From the NCBI RefSeq assembly GCF_024721175.1, contig NZ_CP099401.1, positions 124,001 to 188,000 of the forward strand: 64,000 nucleotides of DNA. Reading direction: 5' to 3'. This document shows positions 44,560-53,047 of this stretch, piece by piece (position 1 is the first letter of the stretch; every line of letters starts with the position of its first letter). The stretch is from Rhizobium sp. Pop5 (GTDB taxonomy: Bacteria > Pseudomonadota > Alphaproteobacteria > Rhizobiales > Rhizobiaceae). Both the position numbers and the translations under genes were made by a program. The notes beneath the pieces were generated by a model that did not search any database, had not been told where the DNA came from, and saw nothing but the letters and a program-made list of their open reading frames with translations.

Positions 44560-44712
44560 ATGCCCCGATGAGTGTCATCAAAAGTTCAGCCGTGCGATCA
44601 TCCGAAATCGCCACCGACTTTCCGAAATGCTTGATCAGAAACTCGAGAGTCTACTGCTTGAGGTCGGGCGGGTGTCGATTCCATGAAGGGTTTCATCGAT
44701 AAGGAACTTCAC
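44560..44712 (-). pseudogene. Truncated DUF5615-type toxin gene
   Basis: A GTG at 44712 overlaps the stop of the DUF433 gene by four bases and begins VKFLIDETLHG, the usual N-terminus of DUF5615 PIN-like toxins. Homology is lost after about 12 codons; the frame closes soon after, and a foreign piece (LEFLIKHFGKSVAISDDRTAELL) follows in another frame. The toxin of this pair is therefore gone. Confidence 0.55.
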
Positions 44713-45341
44713 GAGGACGAGCCAGACGTTTTGGGGACGTTCTCGTTCCGAAGGATCAGGCGCTTTACGGATTTCACCTTCAGGCCCTGCTCCGAAAGCT
44801 TCCTCGGACGTCCTCTGGCGGGATGGGCCGCAACCCAGATCTCGGCAAGTTCCACCATGCGCTCGGTGAGCGAGGGATAGCCCTCGACGATTTCCGCTGT
44901 ACTTGCGCCTTGGGTCTTCATCGCGGCAATTGTTCGCACGGGAACACGGGTTTTCTCGAATACCGGCTCACCGCCCACGACCCCTTTCACGCTTTCAATC
45001 ATTCGTTCGGCTTCTCGAAGCGCCTCGGCCCGCGCGGCCAATTGTTCTCGTGCCCGCGCAACGTCGATAATGAGATAGTCGTCTGCCCTAACAGTTTCGG
45101 CATCCGGGTTCTGGTCGATCGTATCGAACAAGCGCTTGCGGCGCTCGGCAGACAAGATCGATCCGACGCCATACCAGAGCTTCAACCGAAGCAGATCCTC
45201 ATCGGTGAGTGCTCGACCCCTGCTGCCAACGAGATGAGTCTCAATGATGCGCTTGTCGATCGCATTGTGCACTGACTTCACAGCGATCTCGCTGACAGCC
45301 GCAGCCTCGGCAGGCGTGTAGGCGTGTGGGGTGTTGGTCAT
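44709..45341 (-). CDS. DUF433 antitoxin with N-terminal helix-turn-helix
   Basis: A 210-residue protein. The N-terminal part is a MerR-like helix-turn-helix (YTPAEAAAVSEIAVKSVHNAI, LVGSRGRALTDEDLLRLKL). The C-terminal DUF433 domain reads VVGGEPVFEKTRVPVRTIA and YPSLTERMVELAEIWVAAHPARGRP. The ATG at 45341 is chosen because AAGGAG sits seven bases upstream; the ATG at 45347 is too close. DUF433 proteins pair with DUF5615 PIN-like toxins, and the overlap with a truncated one supports this. An orphan antitoxin may persist as an autorepressor. Confidence 0.8.
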   Translation of the reverse strand: MTNTPHAYTPAEAAAVSEIAVKSVHNAIDKRIIETHLVGSRGRALTDEDLLRLKLWYGVGSILSAERRKRLFDTIDQNPDAETVRADDYLIIDVARAREQLAARAEALREAERMIESVKGVVGGEPVFEKTRVPVRTIAAMKTQGASTAEIVEGYPSLTERMVELAEIWVAAHPARGRPRKLSEQGLKVKSVKRLILRNENVPKTSGSSS

Positions 45342-45777
45342 AATCATTCTCCTTGCGGAGAATATAAAAGTCAGACGAGGCTCGCGTAAAGATCGACCGA
45401 GCTTTTCGATCTCGCTTCTGCTTGGTGGGCACTTCTGTAGCGGCCGTTCAGTCACGCGAAACAGTGCCTCCGTCCAAGCGAGAGATTTGCTCGTGCCGGC
45501 TCTTCACTTCGGTTCGTCAAAGATCAAGAGCCGGAATTTTCTCAAGATTTGCTCTCGCTGATTGCGGCAAATGCAGGGCTATCGATTCTGCTCCCATCAA
45601 AGGCGGGCATCTCAACAGCAGCGCTATACTAGATTTTGAATATTAGTATAATTAGGATCGGGGCGGGAATGACTGTTATTCGAGGAGAGGGCGGGGCAGC
45701 GCCCACGGGTAAAAGCCGCCGAGCTTGCTTGCAGCTGGTACCTATACTATATTTGTGAAAATGATATAGAGGCCGCC
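45342..45777. other. Intergenic control region, DUF433 / GSU2403
   Basis: Divergent promoters are expected here. A 7-bp inverted repeat TATACTA/TAGTATA (45625-45650) and a second TATACTA near 45743 lie in an AT-rich setting. No gene is supported. Confidence 0.45.
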
Positions 45778-46839
45778 GTGATTAAGCAGATTGATCTCAT
45801 GTTCCGCACTATGGTTGCGGAACTCCAGCAGCGGGCATTTGACGATGATTGGGCGGAAGATTTTCCCCCATCGGGTAGATTCGTGCCGGTGGCAGTCGAT
45901 GGTCGGCGTTATTGGTATTTCGACCAACCAGATGGTGGGGGTGGGCAGAAGCGCCGGTATGTCGGACCTGCCGACGATCCCTTGATTTCGGAACGGGTCG
46001 AAACCTTCAAGGGTGAGAAGTCAGATTATAAGGTTCGCCGCAAGTTCGTTTCCACGCTAACGCGCGAAGCCGGTTTGATTGCCGCTGATCACTTTACCGG
46101 CGATATAGTGCAGGCGCTTGCCAAGGCCGGTCTTTTCCGGCTGCGCGGTGTTCTTATCGGCACCGTCGCTTTTCAATGCTACTCGGCATATCTTGGCATC
46201 CGTCTGCCTTCGGCGGCGATCCTAACAGGTGATGCAGACATAGCCCAGGATTTCGCGATCTCCGCTGAGGTGGCGGATTCGCTGCCGCCGATCCTCGATC
46301 TCCTAAAAGGGCTTGATCCAACGTTCCGCGCCGTGCCGCATATCAGCGGCAGCTCTCGATCTCATGCCTTCCGGAATCAAACCGGTTACAGGGTCGAGTT
46401 CATGACGACTAACAGGGGAGCCGAAGAATATTCGGACAAACCCGCCAACATGCCCGCTCTCGGTGGTGCGTCAGCCGAACCGCTAAGATTCATGGATTTC
46501 CTGATCCGCGATCCCGTTCGTTCGATCTTGCTACATGGTGCCGGTATCTCAGTTGTTATCCCTGATCCTTGCCGGTACGCGGTGCACAAGCTTATCATTG
46601 CCGGTCGCCGTCAAAATGACGCCGGCGGCCAGGCCAAACGGGATAAAGACCTCAGACAGGCAGGAATGCTATTCGACGCCCTGCCGGTCACGGGCCATGG
46701 ACCTTCACTGGTTTACGCTCTGGAAGAGGCATGGGATCGCGGACCTGCGTGGAAGCTGGCGATCTCGGAAGCAGCCGAAACCATGCACAAGGAATATTGG
46801 GGCGCTATCAATCGAATGGTTGGCATTCTCAAGAGATAA
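45778..46839 (+). CDS. GSU2403-family nucleotidyltransferase-fold protein
   Basis: A 353-residue protein starting with GTG behind AGAGG. The N-terminal ~110 residues are family-specific (RYWYFDQPDGGG, RRKFVSTLTREAGL). A nucleotidyltransferase-like core follows (LFRLRGVLIGTVAFQCY, TGDADIAQDFAIS). The C-terminal part holds the conserved RYAVHKLIIAGRR stretch. GSU2403-like proteins are related to AbiEii-type nucleotidyltransferases and are suspected toxin or defence factors. No obvious antitoxin partner lies next to it. Confidence 0.78.
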   Translation: MIKQIDLMFRTMVAELQQRAFDDDWAEDFPPSGRFVPVAVDGRRYWYFDQPDGGGGQKRRYVGPADDPLISERVETFKGEKSDYKVRRKFVSTLTREAGLIAADHFTGDIVQALAKAGLFRLRGVLIGTVAFQCYSAYLGIRLPSAAILTGDADIAQDFAISAEVADSLPPILDLLKGLDPTFRAVPHISGSSRSHAFRNQTGYRVEFMTTNRGAEEYSDKPANMPALGGASAEPLRFMDFLIRDPVRSILLHGAGISVVIPDPCRYAVHKLIIAGRRQNDAGGQAKRDKDLRQAGMLFDALPVTGHGPSLVYALEEAWDRGPAWKLAISEAAETMHKEYWGAINRMVGILKR

Positions 46840-47282
46840 AGGTTAGGCCCGCTTGAAAAGGCAGGCCATATGACAACGCCCATTGGCCCGCTGGGCCTAA
46901 GTTTTGTCTGACTCAGCTCTTCACGCTTTCTGGACTTAGTTCGAAATCATGGCGGCCAATGCTGACTTGTCCTGCGGAAGAAAGCGACTATGGTGCTGTT
47001 GCACGACATCAGGCGCACTTACGCGCGAGAAACGTGCAGGTCGCCAGTTCGTATCCCATCAAGGCGAGCAACCTGTCCAGTCGTTAGCAAACCCGGGAGG
47101 GCCTGCTCTCAATAGGATTGAGCAGCGAGGGGCTCTCCTAGTCGGAGAGGAGGCTGCGGTCGGCGAGACCGTTGCTGGCGAATAGTGAGGAGGAGAAAAG
47201 AGGAGGAGGAGGGAAGGGGGAGGCTGTGACGGATTGAGAGATTTGGAGAGAGGCTCCAGCCGGTCCGCCACGGAGAAACGAC
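46840..47282. other. Intergenic region with purine-rich leader
   Basis: No gene is supported. At 47180-47225 the plus strand is almost purely G and A (repeated GAGGAG units), just upstream of the ParB-like gene. It could be a structured or protein-binding leader, or a relaxed ribosome-binding stretch. The rest holds nothing recognisable. Confidence 0.45.
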
Positions 47283-49400
47283 ATGGCTCAGGCTATGCAG
47301 AAAATCATCCTCAGTGCAGCCCGGGATATTCCCTTCAACAAGCTGGTGCTTAGCCAGCAGAACGTCCGCAAGATCAAGGCTGGCATCTCGATCGAGGACC
47401 TTGCGGAAGACATCGCCCATCGCGGGCTGCTGACAAGCCTCAACGTCCGTCCGGAATTGGACGGCGATGGCAACGAGACGGGCATCTATCGCATCCCGGC
47501 CGGCGGACGCCGCTATCGCGCTCTCGAGCGTCTTGTGGCGCAGAAGCGGCTGGCCAAGACCGCCGGCGTTCCCTGCATCGTCAGCAAGGGCGAAACCCTT
47601 GAGGTTGAGGACTCGCTCGCCGAAAACGTCCAGCGCGTATCCCTGCATCCGCTCGATCAGTTCCGGGCTTTCCAGACCTTGCGCGAGCAGGGCCTCAGCG
47701 AGGAGGAGATCGCGGCGCGCTTCTTCGTCTCGGTTGCCACCGTCAGGCAGCGCCTGCGGCTGGCCTCTGTCTCGCCGCGGCTTCTCGATCTTTATGCCGA
47801 GGACGAGATGACGCTCGAACAGATCATGGCATTCTCGATCACCAACGACCGTGTTCGCCAGGAGCAGGTCTGGGATACGGTCTCGCGATCCCATAGCCGC
47901 GAGCCCTATTACATCCGCCGCCTGCTGACCGAAACCGCGATCCGTGCCAGTGACCGCCGCGCCGTCTATGTCGGCGTTGATGTTTATGAAGCTGCCGGCG
48001 GCGTGGTGATGCGCGATCTGTTCGAGCAGGATCAGGGCGGATGGCTGCGGGATCCGGCGCTGCTGGAGCAACTCGCGCTCGAAAAACTCAAGGCCGACGC
48101 AGATGCGATCCAGGAGGCCGAGGGCTGGAAGTGGATCGATACCGCTTTTGATTTCCCCTATGGCCACACATCCGGGCTTCGTCGCTTCTACGGTGAGCAG
48201 ACCGAGATGACCGAGGAGGAGCTCGCCCGTTACGATGCCATACGAGCCGAGTACGAAAAGCTCGATGCAGAGCATGCCAATGCGAGCGAATATTCGGAGG
48301 CGACAGAACAGAAGCTCGAGGAACTCGGCACGGAGATCGACCGGCTCAATGATCGACCTTATGTCTTCGACGCCGAGGACGTTGCTCGCGGCGGCGTCTT
48401 TGTTTCGCTGGGCGCCGGCGGCGAGCTCAAGATCCAACGGGGTTTCGTACGGCCCGAAGATGAGCAAAACGTGGACGCCGACCCCTCCGATGCTGACGGC
48501 AACGGTAGTGTCGATCTCGATGACGGTTCATCGGTCACGGACGGATCGGCCGCTGGCGGCGATCAATCGGAGGACGAGGACGAGACGATCAAGTCGCTCC
48601 CCGATCGCCTGGTTCTTGATCTGACGGCCGTGCGGACTGTTGCGCTCCGCAATGCGCTCGCCAACGATCCGGTCATGGCCTTCATCGCTGTGCTGCACGC
48701 CTTCGTGCTGAAGACGTTCTATTTCTACGGCTTGGACTCATGCCTGGAGATAACGTTGCAGAACGCGAAATTCAGCCAAACTGACGGGCTGGCCGATACG
48801 ATATGGGCGAAGGAAATCGACCAACGGCAGGAAGCCTGGGGTCAGGATCTTCCCAAGGATCCGAACGATCTCTGGGCGTTTCTGATCGCACTCGACGATG
48901 TGAGCCGGCAGGCGTTGTTCGCCCATTGTGCCTCGCTGTCGGTCAATGCGGTGATCGAGCCATGGAACAAGCGGACGCGGGCGATCTCGCACGCCGATCA
49001 ACTGGCCCGATCGATCGGCTTTGGGATGGTCGAAGCCGGTTGGGTGCCAACGGCTGACAACTACCTCGGCCGCGTCACCAAGGCCCGTATCCTGCAGGCG
49101 GTCCGGGAGGCGAAGGGGGCCCAGTCGGCGGAACTGATCGGCCATCTCAAGAAGGCCGACATGGCCCGCGAGGCTGAACGGCTGATGAGCGGAAGCGGCT
49201 GGCTGCCGGAACCGCTTCGGCTTGTCACAGATAGCGCCTCGGTCGAGCGGGCGATCGTCGAAACCAGTGAGATTGCTGATGGGGGGACAGTCGAGGCACC
49301 GGCGCCCGATCTCCCGGCTTTCCTGACTGACGATGGGGATGATGCTTCCGCGCCGACTGACGAGATCGACGAACACCAGCATCTCGACGCGGCCGAATAA
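47283..49400 (+). CDS. Large ParB-like nuclease-domain protein
   Basis: A 705-residue protein. The N-terminal ParB/Srx-like domain (residues ~15-110, with LSQQNVRKIKAGISIEDLAEDI and IPAGGRRYRALE) is followed by a KorB-like helix-turn-helix (EEEIAARFFVSVATVRQRLRLASV). The long C-terminal half has an acidic low-complexity linker (~395-440: DADPSDADGNGSVDLDDGSS) and a second domain. It is much longer than chromosomal ParB (~300 residues). Such proteins occur with DUF932 genes on rhizobial and other alphaproteobacterial plasmids. A segregation role is doubtful because no ParA gene is adjacent; regulation of transfer functions is possible. Confidence 0.85.
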   Translation: MAQAMQKIILSAARDIPFNKLVLSQQNVRKIKAGISIEDLAEDIAHRGLLTSLNVRPELDGDGNETGIYRIPAGGRRYRALERLVAQKRLAKTAGVPCIVSKGETLEVEDSLAENVQRVSLHPLDQFRAFQTLREQGLSEEEIAARFFVSVATVRQRLRLASVSPRLLDLYAEDEMTLEQIMAFSITNDRVRQEQVWDTVSRSHSREPYYIRRLLTETAIRASDRRAVYVGVDVYEAAGGVVMRDLFEQDQGGWLRDPALLEQLALEKLKADADAIQEAEGWKWIDTAFDFPYGHTSGLRRFYGEQTEMTEEELARYDAIRAEYEKLDAEHANASEYSEATEQKLEELGTEIDRLNDRPYVFDAEDVARGGVFVSLGAGGELKIQRGFVRPEDEQNVDADPSDADGNGSVDLDDGSSVTDGSAAGGDQSEDEDETIKSLPDRLVLDLTAVRTVALRNALANDPVMAFIAVLHAFVLKTFYFYGLDSCLEITLQNAKFSQTDGLADTIWAKEIDQRQEAWGQDLPKDPNDLWAFLIALDDVSRQALFAHCASLSVNAVIEPWNKRTRAISHADQLARSIGFGMVEAGWVPTADNYLGRVTKARILQAVREAKGAQSAELIGHLKKADMAREAERLMSGSGWLPEPLRLVTDSASVERAIVETSEIADGGTVEAPAPDLPAFLTDDGDDASAPTDEIDEHQHLDAAE

Positions 49401-49475
49401 TCCCGTTTCACGAAACTCAACCGAAGGCCCGGCTCCGAAAGGAGACCGGGCCGCATCCGTTTTCAGGAGAGTTCA

Positions 49476-50131
49476 ATGCCCGATTTTACGATCGAAACCA
49501 CCTATCATCTGCCAGTGTTCCGGCATCGCAGCTATGCCGCCGAGACGCTGGAGGCAGCTTGCCGTGCTGCAATCGAAGATGGCAACTGGGAAATCTCCGA
49601 GAAGGACCAGGATTCCTCCCGCGAAATCCACGTCACTGGCGTCTGGGAAGGAACGCACGCTGCCTATACCGGCCCTTCGATCCCGGTGCCGCCGCAATTC
49701 GATGAAGCGGTCCAGCGTCGAGCCCGCCATTTCGAAATTTTGCTTGGTCTCTTGAAGATCTTCTTCGACGATGCGCATGCGGCAGTGAACCATCGGTCGA
49801 TTGGCTTGCCCGTTCGGCTTGGGAGATTGCCCGAGGAGAAGCCATTCTCGCGGGAGACCCGGATCCTGACGAGCCTGCCGACCCGCCAAAACCCGTCCAT
49901 GTTCTCGCCCGGCTGCAGGAAGATAGGGTTCGCGAGGCTATCGTCGCCATCCTTGAGGTCGATCACAGTTTCGGTGGGCTTTCGGCTGCGGCGGTGAGCG
50001 ATGACGAGATCCATGAAGCGTGCGTGACCATCGCAACGACGACCGACTTCTCGGACGTCATCAGCAACGCCGAATTCCAGGCGGCATTGACGGCGATCCG
50101 GGCAGCGCACCGACGCCTCCACCGAGAGTGA
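49476..50131 (+). pseudogene. Plasmid-type hypothetical protein, frameshifted
   Basis: The ATG at 49476 follows AGGAGA and reads MPDFTIETTYHLPVFRHRSY through PPQFDEAVQRRARHFEILLG in one frame. Near 49775-49790 sensible coding moves to another frame (WLARSAWEIARGEAILAGD, ARLQEDRVREAIVAILEVDH, ending AAHRRLHRE and a stop at 50131). That second part has no start codon of its own, so one gene of ~217 residues with a frameshift is the simplest reading. It lies between the ParB-like and DUF932 genes, as in related plasmids. Function unknown. Confidence 0.6.
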
Positions 50132-50207
50132 TCCCCATCAGCCTTTATATCCCTTAACCCCCAGCCCGGACGTTGCGCCGGGTTCTTGTTTTTCAGGAGA
50201 TAATTCA

Positions 50208-51398
50208 ATGAACACGCTCAGCACCAACACCCGGCCCGCGGCATCCGGCTTCAAGGTCGATATTTCCCGCGGCGAACGGATCGGCCGCGTTTCGTCGGAA
50301 TGGTTTACGCGCCCCGACGACGAACGATTCCTCTCATTGACCGAGCTCTACGATACCGTTCGGTCCCGTGCCGACCGGGCTCAGGCGCGAACGATCGAGA
50401 GTGCCGCTATCCGCGTCGAGGCCACGCGCGACAACGCTGAGCGGCTCGAGCTCCTTGTTCCCGGTCAGCGCCAGCCGATTGCGCCGACCCATTGGAGCTA
50501 CGGTCAGCTCTGCAGCGTGGTCGGCGCGCCCGCCACCTATATGCGCCAGCTGCCGGCGCCGCTTGCCGCCATCAACCTTCAGCACGGCTTGCTCAATCAC
50601 CGTGCCGAACTGGTGAAAACGCTCGAGATGGACGACGGCCGGCTCGAACTCAGGGCCGTCACCGGGCCGGGATACGGCCGCATCTGGGACCACGAACTGG
50701 TCTCAGCGGTGATGAAGATCGCCGGTAATGGCACCGGCGATACGATGTGGAAGGTACCTGGCGTGCTCGACTGGGCGACGATGACGCACAACCCGTTTGT
50801 CGACATCACCAAGGATACGACCACGCTCTACGCCAGTGACCGCGACGTATTCCTGTTTCTGGTCGACGATACCCATCCGATCGAAGCCGGACGGCTGCCG
50901 AACGGCGAACCGGACCTTTATTTCCGGGGCTTTTACGCCTGGAATAGCGAGGTTGGATCGAAGACGCTTGGCATTGCCTCCTTCTACCTGCGCGCCGTTT
51001 GTGCCAACCGGCATCTTTGGGGCACAGAAAACTTCGAAGAGATTACCATCCGACATTCGAAGTTTGCCGCGCAGCGGTTCGCGCAGGAAGCAGCGCCTTC
51101 ATTGATCAGCTTTGCCAATTCCTCACCGGCACCATTCATCGCTGGCATCAAGGCGGTGCGCGAGCGGATCGTCGCCCGTAAGGACGAGGATCGCGAAACC
51201 TTCCTGCGCCGGCGCGGCTTCTCGAAGGGCGAAACCGGCAAGGTGATCGAAATGGTCTTGTCGGAAGAGGGCCGACCGCCGGAATCGATCTTCGACTTCG
51301 TGCAGGGGATCACGGCGCTGGCGCGCACCAAGACCAACCAGGACACCCGCCTTGAGCTGGAGGGCAAGGCGAAGAAACTTCTCGAAAGCGCAGCCTGA
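50208..51398 (+). CDS. DUF932 domain protein
   Basis: A 396-residue protein of the DUF932 family, commonly encoded on plasmids and phages; some members are annotated as phage/plasmid-like proteins of unknown role. The core lies at about residues 75-320 (YGQLCSVVGAPATYMRQLPAPLAAINLQHGL, GIASFYLRAVCANRHLWGTENF). The ATG follows AGGAGA. It forms a unit with the two genes upstream. No catalytic motif is evident. Confidence 0.85.
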   Translation: MNTLSTNTRPAASGFKVDISRGERIGRVSSEWFTRPDDERFLSLTELYDTVRSRADRAQARTIESAAIRVEATRDNAERLELLVPGQRQPIAPTHWSYGQLCSVVGAPATYMRQLPAPLAAINLQHGLLNHRAELVKTLEMDDGRLELRAVTGPGYGRIWDHELVSAVMKIAGNGTGDTMWKVPGVLDWATMTHNPFVDITKDTTTLYASDRDVFLFLVDDTHPIEAGRLPNGEPDLYFRGFYAWNSEVGSKTLGIASFYLRAVCANRHLWGTENFEEITIRHSKFAAQRFAQEAAPSLISFANSSPAPFIAGIKAVRERIVARKDEDRETFLRRRGFSKGETGKVIEMVLSEEGRPPESIFDFVQGITALARTKTNQDTRLELEGKAKKLLESAA

Positions 51399-52033
51399 TC
51401 ACGCGCAAGCCCATCCAACGCGATGCCGTTGACTGTCCGAACCTGATCGACAGCATCGTCAGTTTCCCAAACGAGCGGCCGAATTGATCGGCCGGTCGTG
51501 GCGATGGCCGCGCTCAATGCGCGGCGTGGTCAGGGCCAGTTGTGCCGCCGAAGGTAATCATCAATGTCACTTGCGTAGCAGCAGGGGACGACGAGGGCGG
51601 CCCACAAAAGAAGAGATATAAGCATTGCTTGCTCCTTGAGCGTTTGTGTTGATGCCACCTTTCAGGGTGGCATCTCAATGGCCGCCCGTAAGCTTGTAAG
51701 TATCAAACGCCGGCAAAATCCGGCGAGCCTCGTTCAGGCGTCGGACGGCCGCCTAAAGAGATATGGAACGCACGGGCGGGGGCAGTCGGTTCCGCCTCCC
51801 TGACGGCCGCTATGCTGAGGCTCCTGCGGCTGCCCTTGTTCCGCCCTTAGCGTGGCGAGAATTCCCGAAATCCGCCTTACGGCGCCGCTATGCTGATTTC
51901 TCCAATACTCTTCATTGTTTGATTGGAACCCGCCCTGCAGGCGGGTTGCCCCATAGCCCCTGGCAATTGCCGCCGGCCGTATGAGCTGGACCGGCGCGAT
52001 TCGCCATCCCGCCTCATTGGCGTCGAAAATCAG
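51399..52033. other. Gene-poor region with several hairpins
   Basis: Three perfect inverted repeats are visible: GATGCCACC-N6-GGTGGCATC (51652-51675), CGCCGG-N6-CCGGCG (51710-51727) and AACCCGCC-N5-GGCGGGTT (about 51928-51948). The phrase CCGCTATGCTGA occurs twice, near 51807 and 51888. A small minus-strand gene is listed separately. The cluster of hairpins ahead of the transfer operon could be a transfer origin or termination/attenuation zone; no relaxase gene is in view. Confidence 0.5.
51530..51625 (-). CDS. Possible 31-residue secreted peptide
   Basis: An ATG at 51625 with GGAG seven bases upstream opens a 31-codon frame reading MLISLLLWAALVVPCCYASD and then IDDYLRRHNWP. The first ~18 residues look like a signal peptide or a membrane helix. 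Small membrane peptides are easily missed, but chance frames of this size are common. No homologue is known to me. Confidence 0.35.
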   Translation of the reverse strand: MLISLLLWAALVVPCCYASDIDDYLRRHNWP

Positions 52034-52405
52034 TCAGTTTAACCCTGCGCCCTCGCTGGCACGGAAGGAGCTCAACTTGTTCAGCAGCTCCTGTGAGATC
52101 TCGAACTGCCGCGCCGTCCCCCGGCCCATGGAGTTCTTCCCCATCGTCTCCACCAGCATTCCCCGCTTTACCAGAAGATCGACCGTCTCTTTCACGCCGC
52201 TTCGCGTCAGTTCGGTAATCTCGATGATATTCGAAAGGGTTAGCTTTTGGTGGGCTTGGGTCATCGCATAGAGGATCGTCATCATGCCGATCTGCTTCAG
52301 CCGCGCCTGCGGCGTCTCGTCCTCCAGCGGATGGTCAAGAATCTCATGGAGAATGAGGCCGGAAAACGCAAGGTTGTGCCATTGAGTTTTAATCGCGCTT
52401 GTCAT
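52034..52405 (-). CDS. MarR-type winged-helix regulator of transfer genes
   Basis: A 123-residue protein with a winged helix (GMMTILYAMTQAHQKLTLSNI, ITELTRSGVKETVDLLVKRGMLVE). The ATG at 52405 is preferred; an in-frame ATG at 52441 would add 12 residues over an AT-rich promoter-like stretch. It is divergent from the TrbM-VirB operon, and an imperfect dyad ACTG-N12-CAGT (52414-52433) lies between them. It probably represses the transfer operon. Confidence 0.75.
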   Translation of the reverse strand: MTSAIKTQWHNLAFSGLILHEILDHPLEDETPQARLKQIGMMTILYAMTQAHQKLTLSNIIEITELTRSGVKETVDLLVKRGMLVETMGKNSMGRGTARQFEISQELLNKLSSFRASEGAGLN

Positions 52406-52504
52406 GTGATTTAACTGTGTTATATAAGTCAGTATAAGCACGGGCAGTCAAAGTTGACCTCCCCGAATGCAAAAAGGGCGTCGTCGTCTCGAAGGGTCCT
52501 GTCC

Positions 52505-53044
52505 ATGAAAAGCCTTCTGCTGAATTCACTGCTTGCCATCTGCTGCACGGTGCCACCCTATCTCATTTCCGGCGATAATGCGCGGGCCGAAGAATGGGGA
52601 TGCCAGGTTATCCTATGCCTTTCCAATCCCGGCGGGCCAACCCAATATGCCGAATGCCGGCCGCCGATCCAGAAACTGTGGCGGGAGCTTGCCGAGGGGC
52701 ATTCGTTCCCGACCTGCAGCGGTGTCGGTTTTCAGAGCTCGCGACCGGGTTATGACCCCTATTACTGCGATGCAGGATACAGGCTGACGAGCAACTATGG
52801 CCCGCGCAGGCAGGAAACGACCTGCGTTTCGACGTCACCGCAGCCGGTAAGCAATGCCCTCTGCTCCAATGACGGCGATGGGTACAATGCCAGCAACAAC
52901 TCGGTCCTGTCACCGCATTGGCAACGCCAGGACGGGCGCCGCCAATGCATGGGCTATCCGATAGTGCGCCCCAATGTGCGATCGCAGCCGCATTATATCG
53001 ACGTTACCATCGACGGCGCCGGTAAACAGCGCGTCTGGTATTGA
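52505..53044 (+). CDS. TrbM/KikA-like conjugation protein
   Basis: A 179-residue exported protein with a signal peptide (MKSLLLNSLLAICCTVPPYL, cleavage near DNARA). A cysteine-rich TrbM-type domain follows (WGCQVILCLSNPGGP, ECRPPIQKLWRELAEGHSFPTC). The C-terminal half is rich in paired cysteines (YYCDAGYRLTSNYGP, NALCSNDGDGY) and lies in the periplasm. First gene of the type IV secretion operon, three bases before VirB1. TrbM-family proteins are accessory to mating-pair formation. Confidence 0.8.
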   Translation: MKSLLLNSLLAICCTVPPYLISGDNARAEEWGCQVILCLSNPGGPTQYAECRPPIQKLWRELAEGHSFPTCSGVGFQSSRPGYDPYYCDAGYRLTSNYGPRRQETTCVSTSPQPVSNALCSNDGDGYNASNNSVLSPHWQRQDGRRQCMGYPIVRPNVRSQPHYIDVTIDGAGKQRVWY

Positions 53045-53047
53045 TCC

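Noticed and set aside
46949..47185. 78-codon frame upstream of the ParB-like gene
   Set aside because: Low-complexity composition, no start signal and no family.
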